Position numbers and translations under genes: made by a program. The notes beneath the pieces were generated by a model. That model was not told the origin of the DNA. It saw only the letters and a list, made by a program, of their open reading frames with translations, and did no database searches. Below are positions 19,975-28,952 of a DNA stretch of 64,000 nucleotides, in pieces. The stretch's first letter is position 1, and every line of letters starts with the position of its first letter. Location of the stretch: positions 496,001 to 560,000 of the forward strand of contig NZ_JAHKKG010000007.1 of the NCBI RefSeq assembly GCF_018829635.1, in the 5' to 3' direction. The DNA is from Paractinoplanes bogorensis. GTDB lineage: Bacteria; Actinomycetota; Actinomycetes; Mycobacteriales; Micromonosporaceae.

Positions 19975-21186
19975 GTGACGATCACTGACGATGGGCGGAT
20001 GAGCGCCGCCCAGGCCGTGGCGGTGCTGCTTGACCCCAAGGCCAACCACGAACCGGTCGCGGCCTATGAAGCCCTTCACGCGCACGGCCCCATCGTGCAG
20101 GTGGCTGACGGCTACTACTTCGTGTCGGGATATGAGGCCGTCGCCGGTGTGCTGCGCGATCCGTCGACCGAGGCGTACGACGCGCGCCGTCTCGATCAGC
20201 AGTGGTCGGACTGGCGGGAGAACCGGGCGGTGGAGATCTTCGCCGACTCGATGTTGCGGACGAATCCGCCTCAGCACACCCGGATGCGACGGCTGGCGGC
20301 CGGCGTGTTCACCGCCCGCCGGGTCGCCGCGCTGCGTGACGTGATCACGGCCCAGGTCGAGGAGGCCCTCGACGCGCTGCCACCGGAGGGTGACCTGGTC
20401 ACCCATCTGACCTATCCGTTGCCGATCGGGGTGATCACGGCTCTGCTGGGGGTTCCGGCCGAGGACCGGGGGAGGTTCCGGCGGCTGGCCGAGGCGCTCA
20501 CCGCCGTGCTCGAGGTGCGCTGGACGGCCGAGGATCGGCGGCTCGCGCATGAGGCCGCGCTGGAGCTGGAGGACTACTTCACGCACCTGCTCGCGCAGCG
20601 CCGGGCCGAACCGCGGGAAGACCTGGTCACGGCCCTGGCCGCGGCACACGACGCGGACGGTGGGCAGCTGACCGCGGCCGAGCTGATGGCCAACCTCACC
20701 CTGTTGCTGGTCGCCGGGTTCGAGACGACGACCAACCTGCTGAGCAACGGGATCGTGCTGATGCTCGAGCACGGGAACAAGATTGACGACCCCGCGGCGT
20801 ACGTGGAAGAGGTCTTGCGGTTCGACTCGCCGGTCCAGTTGACCGAGCGCTACACCTCCAAGAAAACCCTGGTCGGTGGGGTCGAGGTGCCCGCCGACGC
20901 CGAGCTGGTGCTGCTGCTGGGGGCGGCCAACCGCGATCCGGCCCGGTTCACCGACCCGGGCGTGTTCGATCCGGGGCGTACGGGAAACGCGCCTTTGTCC
21001 TTCGGCGCCGGCGCCCACTATTGCCTGGGTGCCCCGCTCGCCCGGCTGGAGGCGCAGATCACCCTGCCTGCGCTGGCACGGCGGTTTCCCGGCCTCACAC
21101 CACAAGGAAAGCCGGTGCGGCGGCCGCGGATGAACCTGCGCGGGTGGTCGTCGGTGCCGGTCACTCTGGAAGGGTCCGTAGACTAG
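19975..21186 (+). CDS. Cytochrome P450
   Basis: About 403 residues, class I bacterial P450. The I-helix motif AGFETTTN (about 243-250), the K-helix ExxR in EEVLR (about 280-284) and the haem-binding FGAGAHYCLG with the cysteine ligand (about 343-352) are all present, so it should be active. The size and motifs resemble CYP107-like macrolide or fatty acid hydroxylases, but the substrate is unknown and no ferredoxin gene is adjacent. It sits between priA and def, a housekeeping context, and may be an inserted gene. GTG 19975 is used as start; TTG 19972 and ATG 19999 are possible. Confidence 0.94.
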   Translation: MTITDDGRMSAAQAVAVLLDPKANHEPVAAYEALHAHGPIVQVADGYYFVSGYEAVAGVLRDPSTEAYDARRLDQQWSDWRENRAVEIFADSMLRTNPPQHTRMRRLAAGVFTARRVAALRDVITAQVEEALDALPPEGDLVTHLTYPLPIGVITALLGVPAEDRGRFRRLAEALTAVLEVRWTAEDRRLAHEAALELEDYFTHLLAQRRAEPREDLVTALAAAHDADGGQLTAAELMANLTLLLVAGFETTTNLLSNGIVLMLEHGNKIDDPAAYVEEVLRFDSPVQLTERYTSKKTLVGGVEVPADAELVLLLGAANRDPARFTDPGVFDPGRTGNAPLSFGAGAHYCLGAPLARLEAQITLPALARRFPGLTPQGKPVRRPRMNLRGWSSVPVTLEGSVD

Positions 21187-21222
21187 TCGGGTGCCGAGCC
21201 GAGATGTCAGGAGTCTGCCCGC

Positions 21223-21780
21223 GTGACCGTCCAGTCCATCCGTCTGTTCGGCGACCCGGTGCTCCGGTCGCCGGCCGATCCCGTCGTCGACTTCGACAAG
21301 GAACTGCGCACCCTGGTCAAGGACCTGACCGACAGCATGCAGGAGGAGGGCGGGGCCGGTCTGGCCGCGCCGCAGATCGGTGTCGGCCTGCGCGTCTTCA
21401 CGTTCGACGTGGATGACGTGGTCGGGCACATCATCAACCCGGCGCTGTCGTTCCCCGACGACGAGGAGCAGGACGGGCCGGAGGGCTGTCTCTCGATCCC
21501 GGGCATCTACATCGACACCAAGCGGCGGCAGAACGTGGTGGCGGCCGGTTTCAACGAGCTCGGCGACCCGATCCAGATCGTCGGCACCGGCCTGATGGCG
21601 CGTTGCGTGCAGCACGAGACCGACCACCTCGACGGGGTGCTGTTCCTCGACCGGCTCGACGCCGCCTCCCGGAAGGAAGCGATGAAGCAGATCCGCTCGG
21701 CCGACTGGTATGACGCGGCCAAGCCGCCGACGGTCAAGGCGAGCCCGCACGGTCGCGGCCTCTTCGGGTTGGGGCGGTGA
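21223..21780 (+). CDS. def: Peptide deformylase
   Basis: 185 residues with a GTG start. Motif I GAGLAAPQ (about 46-53), motif II EGCLS (metal cysteine, about 87-91) and motif III QHETDH (about 129-134) are intact. It removes the formyl group from nascent proteins. The C-terminal extension after about 165 is typical of actinobacterial forms. It overlaps or abuts fmt, its functional partner. Confidence 0.97.
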   Translation: MTVQSIRLFGDPVLRSPADPVVDFDKELRTLVKDLTDSMQEEGGAGLAAPQIGVGLRVFTFDVDDVVGHIINPALSFPDDEEQDGPEGCLSIPGIYIDTKRRQNVVAAGFNELGDPIQIVGTGLMARCVQHETDHLDGVLFLDRLDAASRKEAMKQIRSADWYDAAKPPTVKASPHGRGLFGLGR

Positions 21781-21785
21781 GTGGC

Positions 21786-22712
21786 ATGAAGATCGTTTTT
21801 GCCGGTACGCCGTCAGTCGCGGTCCCGAGTCTCGACGCCATCGCCGCTTCCGGTCACGAACTGCTCGCCGTCGTCACCCGTCCCGACGCCCCGGCCGGGC
21901 GGGGCCGCCGTCTGGTGCGCTCGCCCGCCGCGGCCTGGGCCGACGAGCGGGGCATCGAGGTGCTCACGCCCGAGAAGCCGCGCGAGCCCGAGTTCCAGGA
22001 GCGTCTGCGCGCGCTGGCGCCCGATTGTGTGCCCGTGGTGGCGTACGGCGCCCTGGTGCCCCCGAGCGCCCTCGAGATCCCCAAGCACGGCTGGGTCAAT
22101 CTGCACTTCTCGCTGCTGCCCGCCTGGCGCGGCGCGGCCCCGGTGCAGCACGCCGTCCTGCACGGTGACGAGGTGACCGGCGCCAGCGTGTTCGAGCTCG
22201 AGGCCGGCCTCGACACGGGCCCGGTCTACGGCACCCTGACCGAAGACATCCGCCCCACCGACACCTCCGGCGACCTGCTCGACCGGCTCGCCACCGAGGG
22301 CGCGGGCCTGCTCGTGGCGGTGCTCGATGCGATCGAGGCCGGCACTGCCCGGGCCCACCCGCAGCCGGCCGACGGCATCTCGCTGGCCCCGAAGCTGACC
22401 GTCGACGACGCGCGCATCCGCTGGAGCGACCCGGCGTTCGCGGTCGACCGGCGCATCCGGGCCTGCACCCCGGCCCCGGGCGCGTGGACGACGCTGCGCG
22501 ACGACCGGCTCAAGCTGGGCCCGGTCAAGCCGGTGGCCAACGGTCCCGATCTCAAGCCGGGCGACCTGCTGGTCGAGCGCACCCAGGTGCTCGTCGGCAC
22601 GGCCACCACGCCGGTCTTGCTGGGCGAGGTGCGGGCCGCGGGCAAGAAGCCGATGGCCGCCACCGACTGGGCCCGCGGGCTCCGCATCCAGCCGGGGGAG
22701 CAGCTCCAGTGA
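21786..22712 (+). CDS. fmt: Methionyl-tRNA formyltransferase
   Basis: 308 residues from the ATG at 21786 (MKIVFAGTP); a GTG at 21777 overlapping the def stop would add three residues. The GGGGCGG element suits the ATG. The catalytic region NLHFSLLPAWRGAAPVQ (about 106-122) has the Asn, His and SLLP motif of 10-formyl-THF transferases, and LDTGPVY supplies the catalytic Asp. The C-terminal tRNA-binding domain follows. Its stop overlaps the rsmB start by 4 nt. Confidence 0.97.
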   Translation: MKIVFAGTPSVAVPSLDAIAASGHELLAVVTRPDAPAGRGRRLVRSPAAAWADERGIEVLTPEKPREPEFQERLRALAPDCVPVVAYGALVPPSALEIPKHGWVNLHFSLLPAWRGAAPVQHAVLHGDEVTGASVFELEAGLDTGPVYGTLTEDIRPTDTSGDLLDRLATEGAGLLVAVLDAIEAGTARAHPQPADGISLAPKLTVDDARIRWSDPAFAVDRRIRACTPAPGAWTTLRDDRLKLGPVKPVANGPDLKPGDLLVERTQVLVGTATTPVLLGEVRAAGKKPMAATDWARGLRIQPGEQLQ

Positions 22713-24187
22713 CCGAGCACAAGGCCGATCGCCCGCACGGTTCGGGACGTCCGCGGCGGCCCGGTGGCCCCGGCGGCGGCTACGACCGTGACGCACGCTC
22801 CGGCCGGGCACCGCGGGCCGGGCGCCCGCCGTCCGACCCGGCCCGCCAGGCCGCTTACGAGGCGATTGCGGCTGTGCACCGCGATGACGCGTACGCAAAC
22901 CTGGTCCTTTCCGACATCTTGCGGGGAATGGCGCTCGACGGACGTGATGCCGCGTTCGCGACCGAGCTGACCTACGGCACGCTGCGCATGATGGGCACGC
23001 TGGACCGGATCGTGGCCGACGCGGCCGGGCGCGACGTGGCCCGGATCGACCCGCCGGCCCGCGACGCGCTGCGGCTGGGCGCCTATCAGCTGCTGCACAC
23101 TCGCGTTCCGGCGCACGCCGCGGTCAACCAGACCGTCGACCTGGTGCGTTCGGTCGCGCCCGGGGCGGCCGGGTTCGCCAACGCCGTGATGCGCACGATC
23201 GCCGAGACACCGCTGGAGAAGTGGCTCGAGAAGCTGGCGCCCGACTACGAGACCGACCCGATCGGCAACCTCGCGGTGCACCACAACCATCCCGAGTGGA
23301 TCATCCGGGCCTTCTCGGAGGCGCTCGGCGGCGATCTGGCCGAGACCACCCGGCTGCTGATCGAGGACAACCAGGCGCCGGTGGTGCACCTGTGTGCCCG
23401 TCCGGGGCGGGTCGATGCGATCGAGCTGGCCGATGAGGTCGGGGGAGTTCCAGGAGCGTTTTCCCCGTACGCCGTATATCTCAACGGTGGCTCCCCACGT
23501 GAACTGAAAGCGATCCACCAGGGCCGCGCCCACGTGCAGGACGAGGGCTCCCAACTGGTGGCGGCGGCCCTGCTGGCCGCTCCGCTCGAGGGGCGCGACA
23601 CGCGCTGGCTCGACCTGTGCGCCGGTCCGGGCGGCAAGACCGGTCTGATCGGCGCGATCGCCGCGGCCCGGGGCGCCGAGGTGACCGCGGTCGAGGTGGC
23701 CGAGCACCGAGCCCGCCTGGTCGAGCAGGCCACCACGGGCATGCCGGTGACGGTGCTGCCGATGGACGGCCGGTCGGTCGGCCGCGACCCCGATCTGCCC
23801 GAGGAGTCGTTCGACCGGGTGCTGGTCGACGCGCCGTGCACCGGTCTCGGCTCGCTGCGGCGCCGGCCCGAGTCGCGCTGGCGCCGGTCGCCCGCCGACC
23901 TGCCGCCGCTGACCAAGCTGCAGCGGGAACTACTGGTCGCGGCCCTGCGCGCGGTCCGGCCGGGCGGCGTGGTGGCCTATGTGACCTGCTCGCCCCACAT
24001 GGTCGAGACGCAGGTGACGGTGACCGAGGGGTCGCGGCGCAGCGGGGTCGAGGTCGACTTCGTGGACGCGCGTCCGCTGCTGCCGCCGGGCATGCCGGGG
24101 CTCGGTTCGGGGCCGACGGTGCAGCTCTGGCCGCATCGCCACGGCACCGACGCGATGTTCCTGGCCGTGCTGCGGAGGACCAGCTAG
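22709..24187 (+). CDS. rsmB: 16S rRNA (cytosine 967-C5)-methyltransferase
   Basis: 492 residues, starting at the GTG at 22709 coupled to fmt. A basic Gly/Arg/Pro-rich N-terminal tail (about 1-45) precedes a NusB-like domain (about 50-180) and a C-terminal Rossmann methyltransferase. SAM motif I is DLCAGPGGKT (about 301-310). The two catalytic cysteines are in DAPCTGLG (about 373-380) and VTCSPH. The Fmu/RsmB assignment follows from the NusB-like plus MTase architecture and the def-fmt-rsmB order. Confidence 0.95.
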   Translation: MTEHKADRPHGSGRPRRPGGPGGGYDRDARSGRAPRAGRPPSDPARQAAYEAIAAVHRDDAYANLVLSDILRGMALDGRDAAFATELTYGTLRMMGTLDRIVADAAGRDVARIDPPARDALRLGAYQLLHTRVPAHAAVNQTVDLVRSVAPGAAGFANAVMRTIAETPLEKWLEKLAPDYETDPIGNLAVHHNHPEWIIRAFSEALGGDLAETTRLLIEDNQAPVVHLCARPGRVDAIELADEVGGVPGAFSPYAVYLNGGSPRELKAIHQGRAHVQDEGSQLVAAALLAAPLEGRDTRWLDLCAGPGGKTGLIGAIAAARGAEVTAVEVAEHRARLVEQATTGMPVTVLPMDGRSVGRDPDLPEESFDRVLVDAPCTGLGSLRRRPESRWRRSPADLPPLTKLQRELLVAALRAVRPGGVVAYVTCSPHMVETQVTVTEGSRRSGVEVDFVDARPLLPPGMPGLGSGPTVQLWPHRHGTDAMFLAVLRRTS

Positions 24188-25023
24188 CGACTCACGTAGT
24201 GGATCTTCAGCTTGCGGGGGCCGGCATCACGATAGGTGCCGGTCATCCGCTCGCCGTTGAGCCACAGGAAGCAGCGGACCGCGCGGTCGCCCAGCTTCCA
24301 CGACGCGGCGTCGGGCGGGAAGCCGAGCCAGCCGACCCGGTTGCGCACGGTCCCGTCGTCGGCCAGGCCGGCGAACTTCGCGATCACCGTGTGGCAGCCC
24401 TTCTCGAGCTCACCGGCGCTCGTGCCCCGGCTCGAGAAGACGCCGGCGAACTCGGCGGTGTGCTCCCGCGCGCAGTTCACCGCCACGAGCGCCGTGACCC
24501 GCTCCTTCACGACGGTGGGGTTCGCGCACGTCATCCGTACCGGTCCGGCGCCTTTCAAAGATCCACGGAGGCTTCCCGTACGCCGTACGAGCTCCCCGCT
24601 GACCGGCGACGTCTGCACCAGGTCGCAGCGGTACCAGCGTGCGCCCCCGGTCCACGCCGCCGCGCTCGGCAGCACGGGCTGCAGGACCAGCCAGCCGGTT
24701 CGCCAGTCGGCGCCCAGGAAGTCGCCGACCCGCTTCGAGCACTCGCGGAAGGCCCGGCCGCGGCCGGTCGCGACGGTCTCGGACCCGGGCAGGTCGGCGA
24801 TCACGGCCGTCTCGGCGAGATGTGGCTCGTCGCACCCGACCGGTGCGTAGTCGTCGGCCGACTCCCGCTCGACGACGTCGGCGTGACACGCGAGCGCGGG
24901 CCGGAACTGTTCGGCCACCGGCACCGCCGGCCACCCGTCGGTCAGGTCGCCGTCGACGCCCGCGGGCAGATCGGCGCAACCGGCCAGGGCGAGCACGAGG
25001 AGGCCGGCCAGCCACCGTCGCAT
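24184..25023 (-). CDS. Septum-formation-family lipoprotein
   Basis: 279 residues. The signal peptide has the lipobox LALAGC (cysteine about 16), so the protein should be anchored in the outer leaflet of the membrane. The rest has repeated cysteines and short segments (GCDEPHLAETAVIADLP, NCAREHTAEFAGVF) typical of the family I know as Septum_form, seen in actinobacteria. Its molecular role is unknown. It converges on rsmB and overlaps it by 4 nt at the stop codons. Confidence 0.8.
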   Translation of the reverse strand: MRRWLAGLLVLALAGCADLPAGVDGDLTDGWPAVPVAEQFRPALACHADVVERESADDYAPVGCDEPHLAETAVIADLPGSETVATGRGRAFRECSKRVGDFLGADWRTGWLVLQPVLPSAAAWTGGARWYRCDLVQTSPVSGELVRRTGSLRGSLKGAGPVRMTCANPTVVKERVTALVAVNCAREHTAEFAGVFSSRGTSAGELEKGCHTVIAKFAGLADDGTVRNRVGWLGFPPDAASWKLGDRAVRCFLWLNGERMTGTYRDAGPRKLKIHYVSR

Positions 25024-25074
25024 CGCGTTCTCCGCCCGCTGTTCGAATCAAGGGGCGTCACTCTATCCCGGCGG

Positions 25075-25125
25075 TTATCCACAGGGTCGCGAGCGCGTAG
25101 TGCTCGACGCCATAGAATTCCTCCC
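25075..25125 (+). promoter_or_regulatory. rpe promoter region with DnaA-box sequence and -10 element
   Basis: TTATCCACA at 25075-25083 is followed by TAGAAT at 25112-25117, eight nt before the GTG start. There is no Shine-Dalgarno, so the transcript is probably leaderless. The same pair (TTATCCACA, then TAGAAC close to the start) is found upstream of the P450 gene. Confidence 0.55.
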
Positions 25126-25794
25126 GTGGAGCCATCACTGATCATCGCCCCGAGCATCCTGGCCGCCGATTTCGCCCGTCTCGCCGACGAGGTGCACGCC
25201 ATCGAGGGTGCGGCCGACTGGGTGCACGTCGATGTCATGGACAACCACTTCGTTCCCAATCTGTCGATCGGGCTCCCGGTTGTGCAGAGTCTGCGCAAGG
25301 CGACGACCATCCCGTTCGACGTGCACCTGATGATCACCGACCCCGAGCGCTGGGCGCCGGGCTACGCCGAGGCCGGCGCCTACAACGTCACCTTCCACGC
25401 CGAGGCCACCAACGACCCGGTCGCGCTGGCCAAGACGCTGCGGGCGGCCGGAGCCAAGGCCGGCCTGGCGATCGACCGCGACACCGACGTCACGCCCTAT
25501 CTCGATCTGCTGCCCCATGTGGACACCGTGCTGATCATGACGATCAAGGCCGGCTTCGGCGGGCAGAAGTTCCTGCCCGAGACGCTCGACAAGGTGCGTG
25601 CGGTGCGCCGCCGCATCGACGCCGACGATCTCGAGATCCGGCTCGAGGTCGACGGGGGCATCGCGGCCGACACCATCGAGCGGGCGGCCGAGGCAGGTGC
25701 CGACGCGTTCGTCGCGGGCACCGCCGTCTACGGTGCTCACGATCCGGCCGAGGCCATTCGTAAGCTGCGAGCACTCGCGGGAGGTGCCGGGTGA
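25126..25794 (+). CDS. rpe: Ribulose-phosphate 3-epimerase
   Basis: 222 residues, TIM barrel. IAPSILAADFARL (about 6-18), HVDVMDNHFVPN (about 34-45), HLMI and EVDGGI (about 175-180) carry the catalytic Asp pair and metal ligands. It interconverts ribulose 5-phosphate and xylulose 5-phosphate. Its start was chosen at GTG 25126 because upstream sequence is non-coding promoter. The stop overlaps the next gene by 4 nt. Confidence 0.97.
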   Translation: MEPSLIIAPSILAADFARLADEVHAIEGAADWVHVDVMDNHFVPNLSIGLPVVQSLRKATTIPFDVHLMITDPERWAPGYAEAGAYNVTFHAEATNDPVALAKTLRAAGAKAGLAIDRDTDVTPYLDLLPHVDTVLIMTIKAGFGGQKFLPETLDKVRAVRRRIDADDLEIRLEVDGGIAADTIERAAEAGADAFVAGTAVYGAHDPAEAIRKLRALAGGAG

Positions 25795-26798
25795 CCACCG
25801 GGATTGTCGACCCCAAGCCCGAGGAGTTCGGTCCCGAGCCCGAGGACCAGCCCGACCTGATCCTGGTCGTCGACGACGACCAAGACATCGCCAGTTTCGT
25901 CGAGTTCAACCTCAAGGTGCACGGCTACGACGTGATCCGCGCCCGCGACGGCGAGCACGCGCTCGAGGTGATGGACACCCGCCGCCCCGACCTGGCCGTG
26001 GTCGACTGGATGATGCCGCGGATGGACGGTGTCGAGCTGACCCGCCGGCTGCGCGCCGAGCCGCTCACGTCGGCCCTGCCGGTGATCATGCTGACCGCCA
26101 AGAGCATGACCGTGGACAAGGTGGTCGGGCTGACCGCCGGGGTCGACGACTATCTGGTCAAGCCGTTCGACACGGCCGAGCTGATCGCCCGGGTGTCCTC
26201 GACGCTGCGCCGCAACAAGGAGTTCCGCGAGGTCTCGCCGCTGACCGGCCTGCCCGGCAACGCGCGGGTGCGGCGCGAGATCGCCGACCGGATGAAGGCC
26301 GGCGGCGAATACTCGGTGGGCTACATCGACATCGACCGGTTCAAGAGCGTCAACGACGTGTACGGGTTCGACCGGGGCGACGAGTTCATCACGGCGCTCG
26401 CCCGCTGCCTGCACCGCGCGGTGACGACGGTGCAGCCGCCGTCGATCTTCCTGGGGCACATCGGCGGTGACGACTTCGTCTTCATCTGCGCGCCCGACCA
26501 GGTGCTGCCGCTGACCAAGCGCACGGTGACCGATTTCGAGCAGGCGGCCGACCAGCTCTACGACGCGCGCGACGCCGAGCGGGGCTACATCGAGGTGCCC
26601 GACCGGCGCGGCAACAAGAACCGGGCCGCCCTCATCACGCTCTCGATCGGGGTGGCGCAGGCGACGGTCGACGGGCGGCGTTTCACCGACCCGCGGGTGG
26701 TCATCGCGGTGGCGTCCGAGATGAAGAAGGTCGCCAAGTCGCAGCCGGGATCGTATGTGGCGATCGACCGCCGCCGCGCCGAGGGCGACGAGGGCTGA
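25791..26798 (+). CDS. Response regulator with C-terminal GGDEF domain (putative diguanylate cyclase)
   Basis: 335 residues. The receiver domain (about 22-145) has the acidic pocket VVDDDQD, the phospho-acceptor Asp in VVDWMMPRMDG (about 66-76) and the conserved Lys in VKPFD. A GGDEF domain (about 150-325) follows, starting SPLTGLPGN with the metal-binding segment IDIDRFKSVNDVYGFDRGDEF; its active-site loop is GGDDF (about 225-229), a variant that is active in some cyclases. No RxxD inhibitory site is seen five residues upstream. It could make c-di-GMP, the ligand of BldD encoded 23 kb away. It is coupled to rpe by a 4-nt overlap; no histidine kinase is adjacent. Confidence 0.9.
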   Translation: MTTGIVDPKPEEFGPEPEDQPDLILVVDDDQDIASFVEFNLKVHGYDVIRARDGEHALEVMDTRRPDLAVVDWMMPRMDGVELTRRLRAEPLTSALPVIMLTAKSMTVDKVVGLTAGVDDYLVKPFDTAELIARVSSTLRRNKEFREVSPLTGLPGNARVRREIADRMKAGGEYSVGYIDIDRFKSVNDVYGFDRGDEFITALARCLHRAVTTVQPPSIFLGHIGGDDFVFICAPDQVLPLTKRTVTDFEQAADQLYDARDAERGYIEVPDRRGNKNRAALITLSIGVAQATVDGRRFTDPRVVIAVASEMKKVAKSQPGSYVAIDRRRAEGDEG

Positions 26799-26818
26799 CC
26801 GGCGACCCGGCGCGGGCG

Positions 26819-26862
26819 GGGCCTGAGCTGCGCCGTGCGGGCGGGGCGGGCCTGAGCTGCGC
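26819..26862. repeat. 15-bp direct repeat before the FMN riboswitch
   Basis: GGGCCTGAGCTGCGC occurs at 26819-26833 and 26848-26862, embedded in G-rich sequence. It lies between the GGDEF gene and the riboswitch. No function is suggested. Confidence 0.75.
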
Positions 26863-26955
26863 GTACTCCGTGTCCGGGCGGCCGGGTTGTGAGATGGCTC
26901 GCCCTTGGGGTGGCAAAAACTGGTTGTCGTGTCAAACTCGGGGGTGACCCACCAC

Positions 26956-27124
26956 GCGCTGGCGGGACTCGGTGAAATTCCGAACCGGCGGTGATCCAGT
27001 CGTTGACTGGTAAGCCCGCGACCCGGACGTCGTACCAACGACGGACGGTGGACCTGGTGAGATTCCGGGGCCGACGGTTGATCGATAGCGATATCGGTCA
27101 GACAGTCCGGATGGGAGACAGCGC
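26956..27124 (+). ncRNA. FMN riboswitch (RFN element)
   Basis: The P1 stem is GCGCTG (26956-26961) with CAGCGC (27119-27124). Between them lie the conserved RFN blocks GGTGAAATTCCGAACCGGCGGT, a GACTGG/CCAGTC arm, AAGCCCGCGA, GGTGAGATTCCGGGGCCGACGGT-type block and AGTCCGGATGGGAGACAG. FMN binding normally represses riboflavin genes. Downstream, GGAATCGG (27127-27134) can pair with CCGATTCC (27186-27193), a possible part of the expression platform; no U-run terminator is obvious, so translational control is plausible. Confidence 0.97.
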
Positions 27125-27253
27125 GCGGAATCGGACCCTGGGCTGACCAGCTCATGGCCGGGGTGCGCGAAGCGTACCCTCCTGCCCGATTCCCGGCGTT
27201 TTCTCCCATTGCTCTCCGCGCGTGAACGCACCGCGCCGTGAGAGGAACGACCG

Positions 27254-28339
27254 ATGGTGACCGAGGACGAGGCGATGCGCCGCGCGATCGCGCTGGCCGC
27301 CCGGGGCCTCGGCACGACCAGCCCCAACCCGGTGGTCGGCTGCCTGCTGCTCGACACCGAGGGCGAGGTCGTCGGCGAAGGCTTCCACGCGTACGCCGGT
27401 GGCCCGCACGCCGAGATCGTCGCGCTCGCCCAGGCCGGCAACCGCGCCCGCGGCGGCACGGCGATCGTCACCCTCGAACCCTGCAACCACACCGGTCGCA
27501 CCGGTCCCTGCAGTCAGGCCCTGATCAACGCCGGCGTGCGGCGCGTGGTGATCGCGGTCGACGACCCCACACCCGTCGCGGCCGGTGGCGCGGTCACCCT
27601 GCGCGCGGCCGGGGTGCAGGTCGAGACGGGCATGCGCCGGCGCGAGGCGAGCGAGGGCAACGTGGCCTGGCTGACCGCCGTGCGGCGCGGGCGCCCGTAC
27701 GTGACCTGGAAGTTCGCCGCCACCCTGGACGGCCGCTCGGCCGCGTCGGACGGCACCAGCCAGTGGATCACCTCGTCGCCCGCCCGCTCCGACGTGCACG
27801 TGCTGCGCGGCACGGTCGACGCGATCGTGGCCGGGGTGGGCACGGTCATCGCCGACGACCCCCAGCTCACCGTGCGCGACCTGCGTGACAACAGCCTGGC
27901 CATCAAGCAGCCGCTGCGTGTGGTTGTCGACTCCGGGGGGCGTACGCCGGAAAAAGCGCGAGTGCGCGACGCCGCCGCACCCACCTGGATCGCCACCACC
28001 GGCGAGCTCGGCGCCGGCCCGGACGGCCGCGTCGACCTGAACGCGCTGCTCGGCGCCCTGTTCGGCCGGGGGATCCGCTCGGTGCTCCTCGAGGGTGGCC
28101 CGACGCTGGCCGGCGCCTTCCTCGAGCAGGGGCTGGTCGACCAGGTCATCGGCTACGTCGCGCCCAAGCTGCTCGGCGCCGGGAAGCCCGCGCTGGTCGA
28201 CGCGGGCGTCGCCACCATCGGCGACGCGATCGAGCTCGACCTCAAAGACATCACGCAGATCGGTCCCGACCTGCGCTTCACCGCATCGCTCCGCGCGAAG
28301 CCGTCCGACCACCCCGCCCGCCACCCTTATTCGGAATAG
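27254..28339 (+). CDS. ribD: Bifunctional riboflavin-specific deaminase / reductase
   Basis: 361 residues. The N-terminal deaminase has the zinc site GGPHAEIVAL (HAE, about 54-63) and PCNHTGRTGPC (about 80-90). The C-terminal reductase starts at about 150 (TWKFAATLDGRSA) and has the EGGPTLAG segment (about 280-287). It converts the pyrimidinedione precursor in two steps. It is the first gene after the FMN riboswitch and has an AGAGGA ribosome-binding site. Confidence 0.97.
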   Translation: MVTEDEAMRRAIALAARGLGTTSPNPVVGCLLLDTEGEVVGEGFHAYAGGPHAEIVALAQAGNRARGGTAIVTLEPCNHTGRTGPCSQALINAGVRRVVIAVDDPTPVAAGGAVTLRAAGVQVETGMRRREASEGNVAWLTAVRRGRPYVTWKFAATLDGRSAASDGTSQWITSSPARSDVHVLRGTVDAIVAGVGTVIADDPQLTVRDLRDNSLAIKQPLRVVVDSGGRTPEKARVRDAAAPTWIATTGELGAGPDGRVDLNALLGALFGRGIRSVLLEGGPTLAGAFLEQGLVDQVIGYVAPKLLGAGKPALVDAGVATIGDAIELDLKDITQIGPDLRFTASLRAKPSDHPARHPYSE

Positions 28340-28352
28340 GGAGCCTCCGTCT

Positions 28353-28952
28353 ATGTTCACCGGCATCGTCGAGGAAATGGGCGACATCGTCCGCCTCGAG
28401 CACACCACCGACGACTCCGCAGTGCTGGCCGTCAGAGGCCCGGTCGTCACCGAGGACGCGCGGCACGGCGACTCGATCTCGGTCAACGGCGTCTGTCTCA
28501 CCGTGATCGACAACGTCGACGGCGTCTTCACCGCCGACGTCATGGGCGAGACCCTGCGGCGTTCCTCGCTGGGCGCGCTCGAGGTGGGCAGCCAGGTCAA
28601 CCTGGAGCGGGCGGCCGCGCTGGGCAGCCGACTCGGCGGGCACCTGGTGCAGGGCCACGTCGACGGGGTGGCGCGGATCGTCGCCCGCGAACCCGCCGCC
28701 GACTGGGAGGTCGTGCGCTTCTCGCTGCCCGCCGAGCTGGCGAAATACGTGGTCGAGAAAGGCTCGATCACCGTCGACGGGGTGTCGCTGACCGTCATGG
28801 CCGTCGACGACGAGACGTTCAGCATCGGGATGATCCCGACGACGTCGAAGCTGACCGTGCTGGGTTCCAAAGCCGTCGGCGACCCCGTGAACCTCGAGGT
28901 CGACGTGATCGCCAAGTACGTGGAGAAGATGCTGGGAGGCCGCAATGTTTGA
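28353..28952 (+). CDS. ribE: Riboflavin synthase, alpha chain
   Basis: 199 residues, starting at MFTGIVEEMG, the invariant N-terminus. Two homologous lumazine-binding barrels show SISVNGVCLTV and SITVDGVSLTV. It dismutates two lumazines to riboflavin. It is preceded by AGGGAG and its stop overlaps the ribBA start by 8 nt. Confidence 0.97.
   Translation: MFTGIVEEMGDIVRLEHTTDDSAVLAVRGPVVTEDARHGDSISVNGVCLTVIDNVDGVFTADVMGETLRRSSLGALEVGSQVNLERAAALGSRLGGHLVQGHVDGVARIVAREPAADWEVVRFSLPAELAKYVVEKGSITVDGVSLTVMAVDDETFSIGMIPTTSKLTVLGSKAVGDPVNLEVDVIAKYVEKMLGGRNV

Noticed and set aside
19475..20045. Repeat protein encoded by the 33-bp minisatellite
   Set aside because: Open frames exist on both strands because 33 is a multiple of three, but they lack a ribosome-binding site and overlap priA or the P450 gene in other frames.
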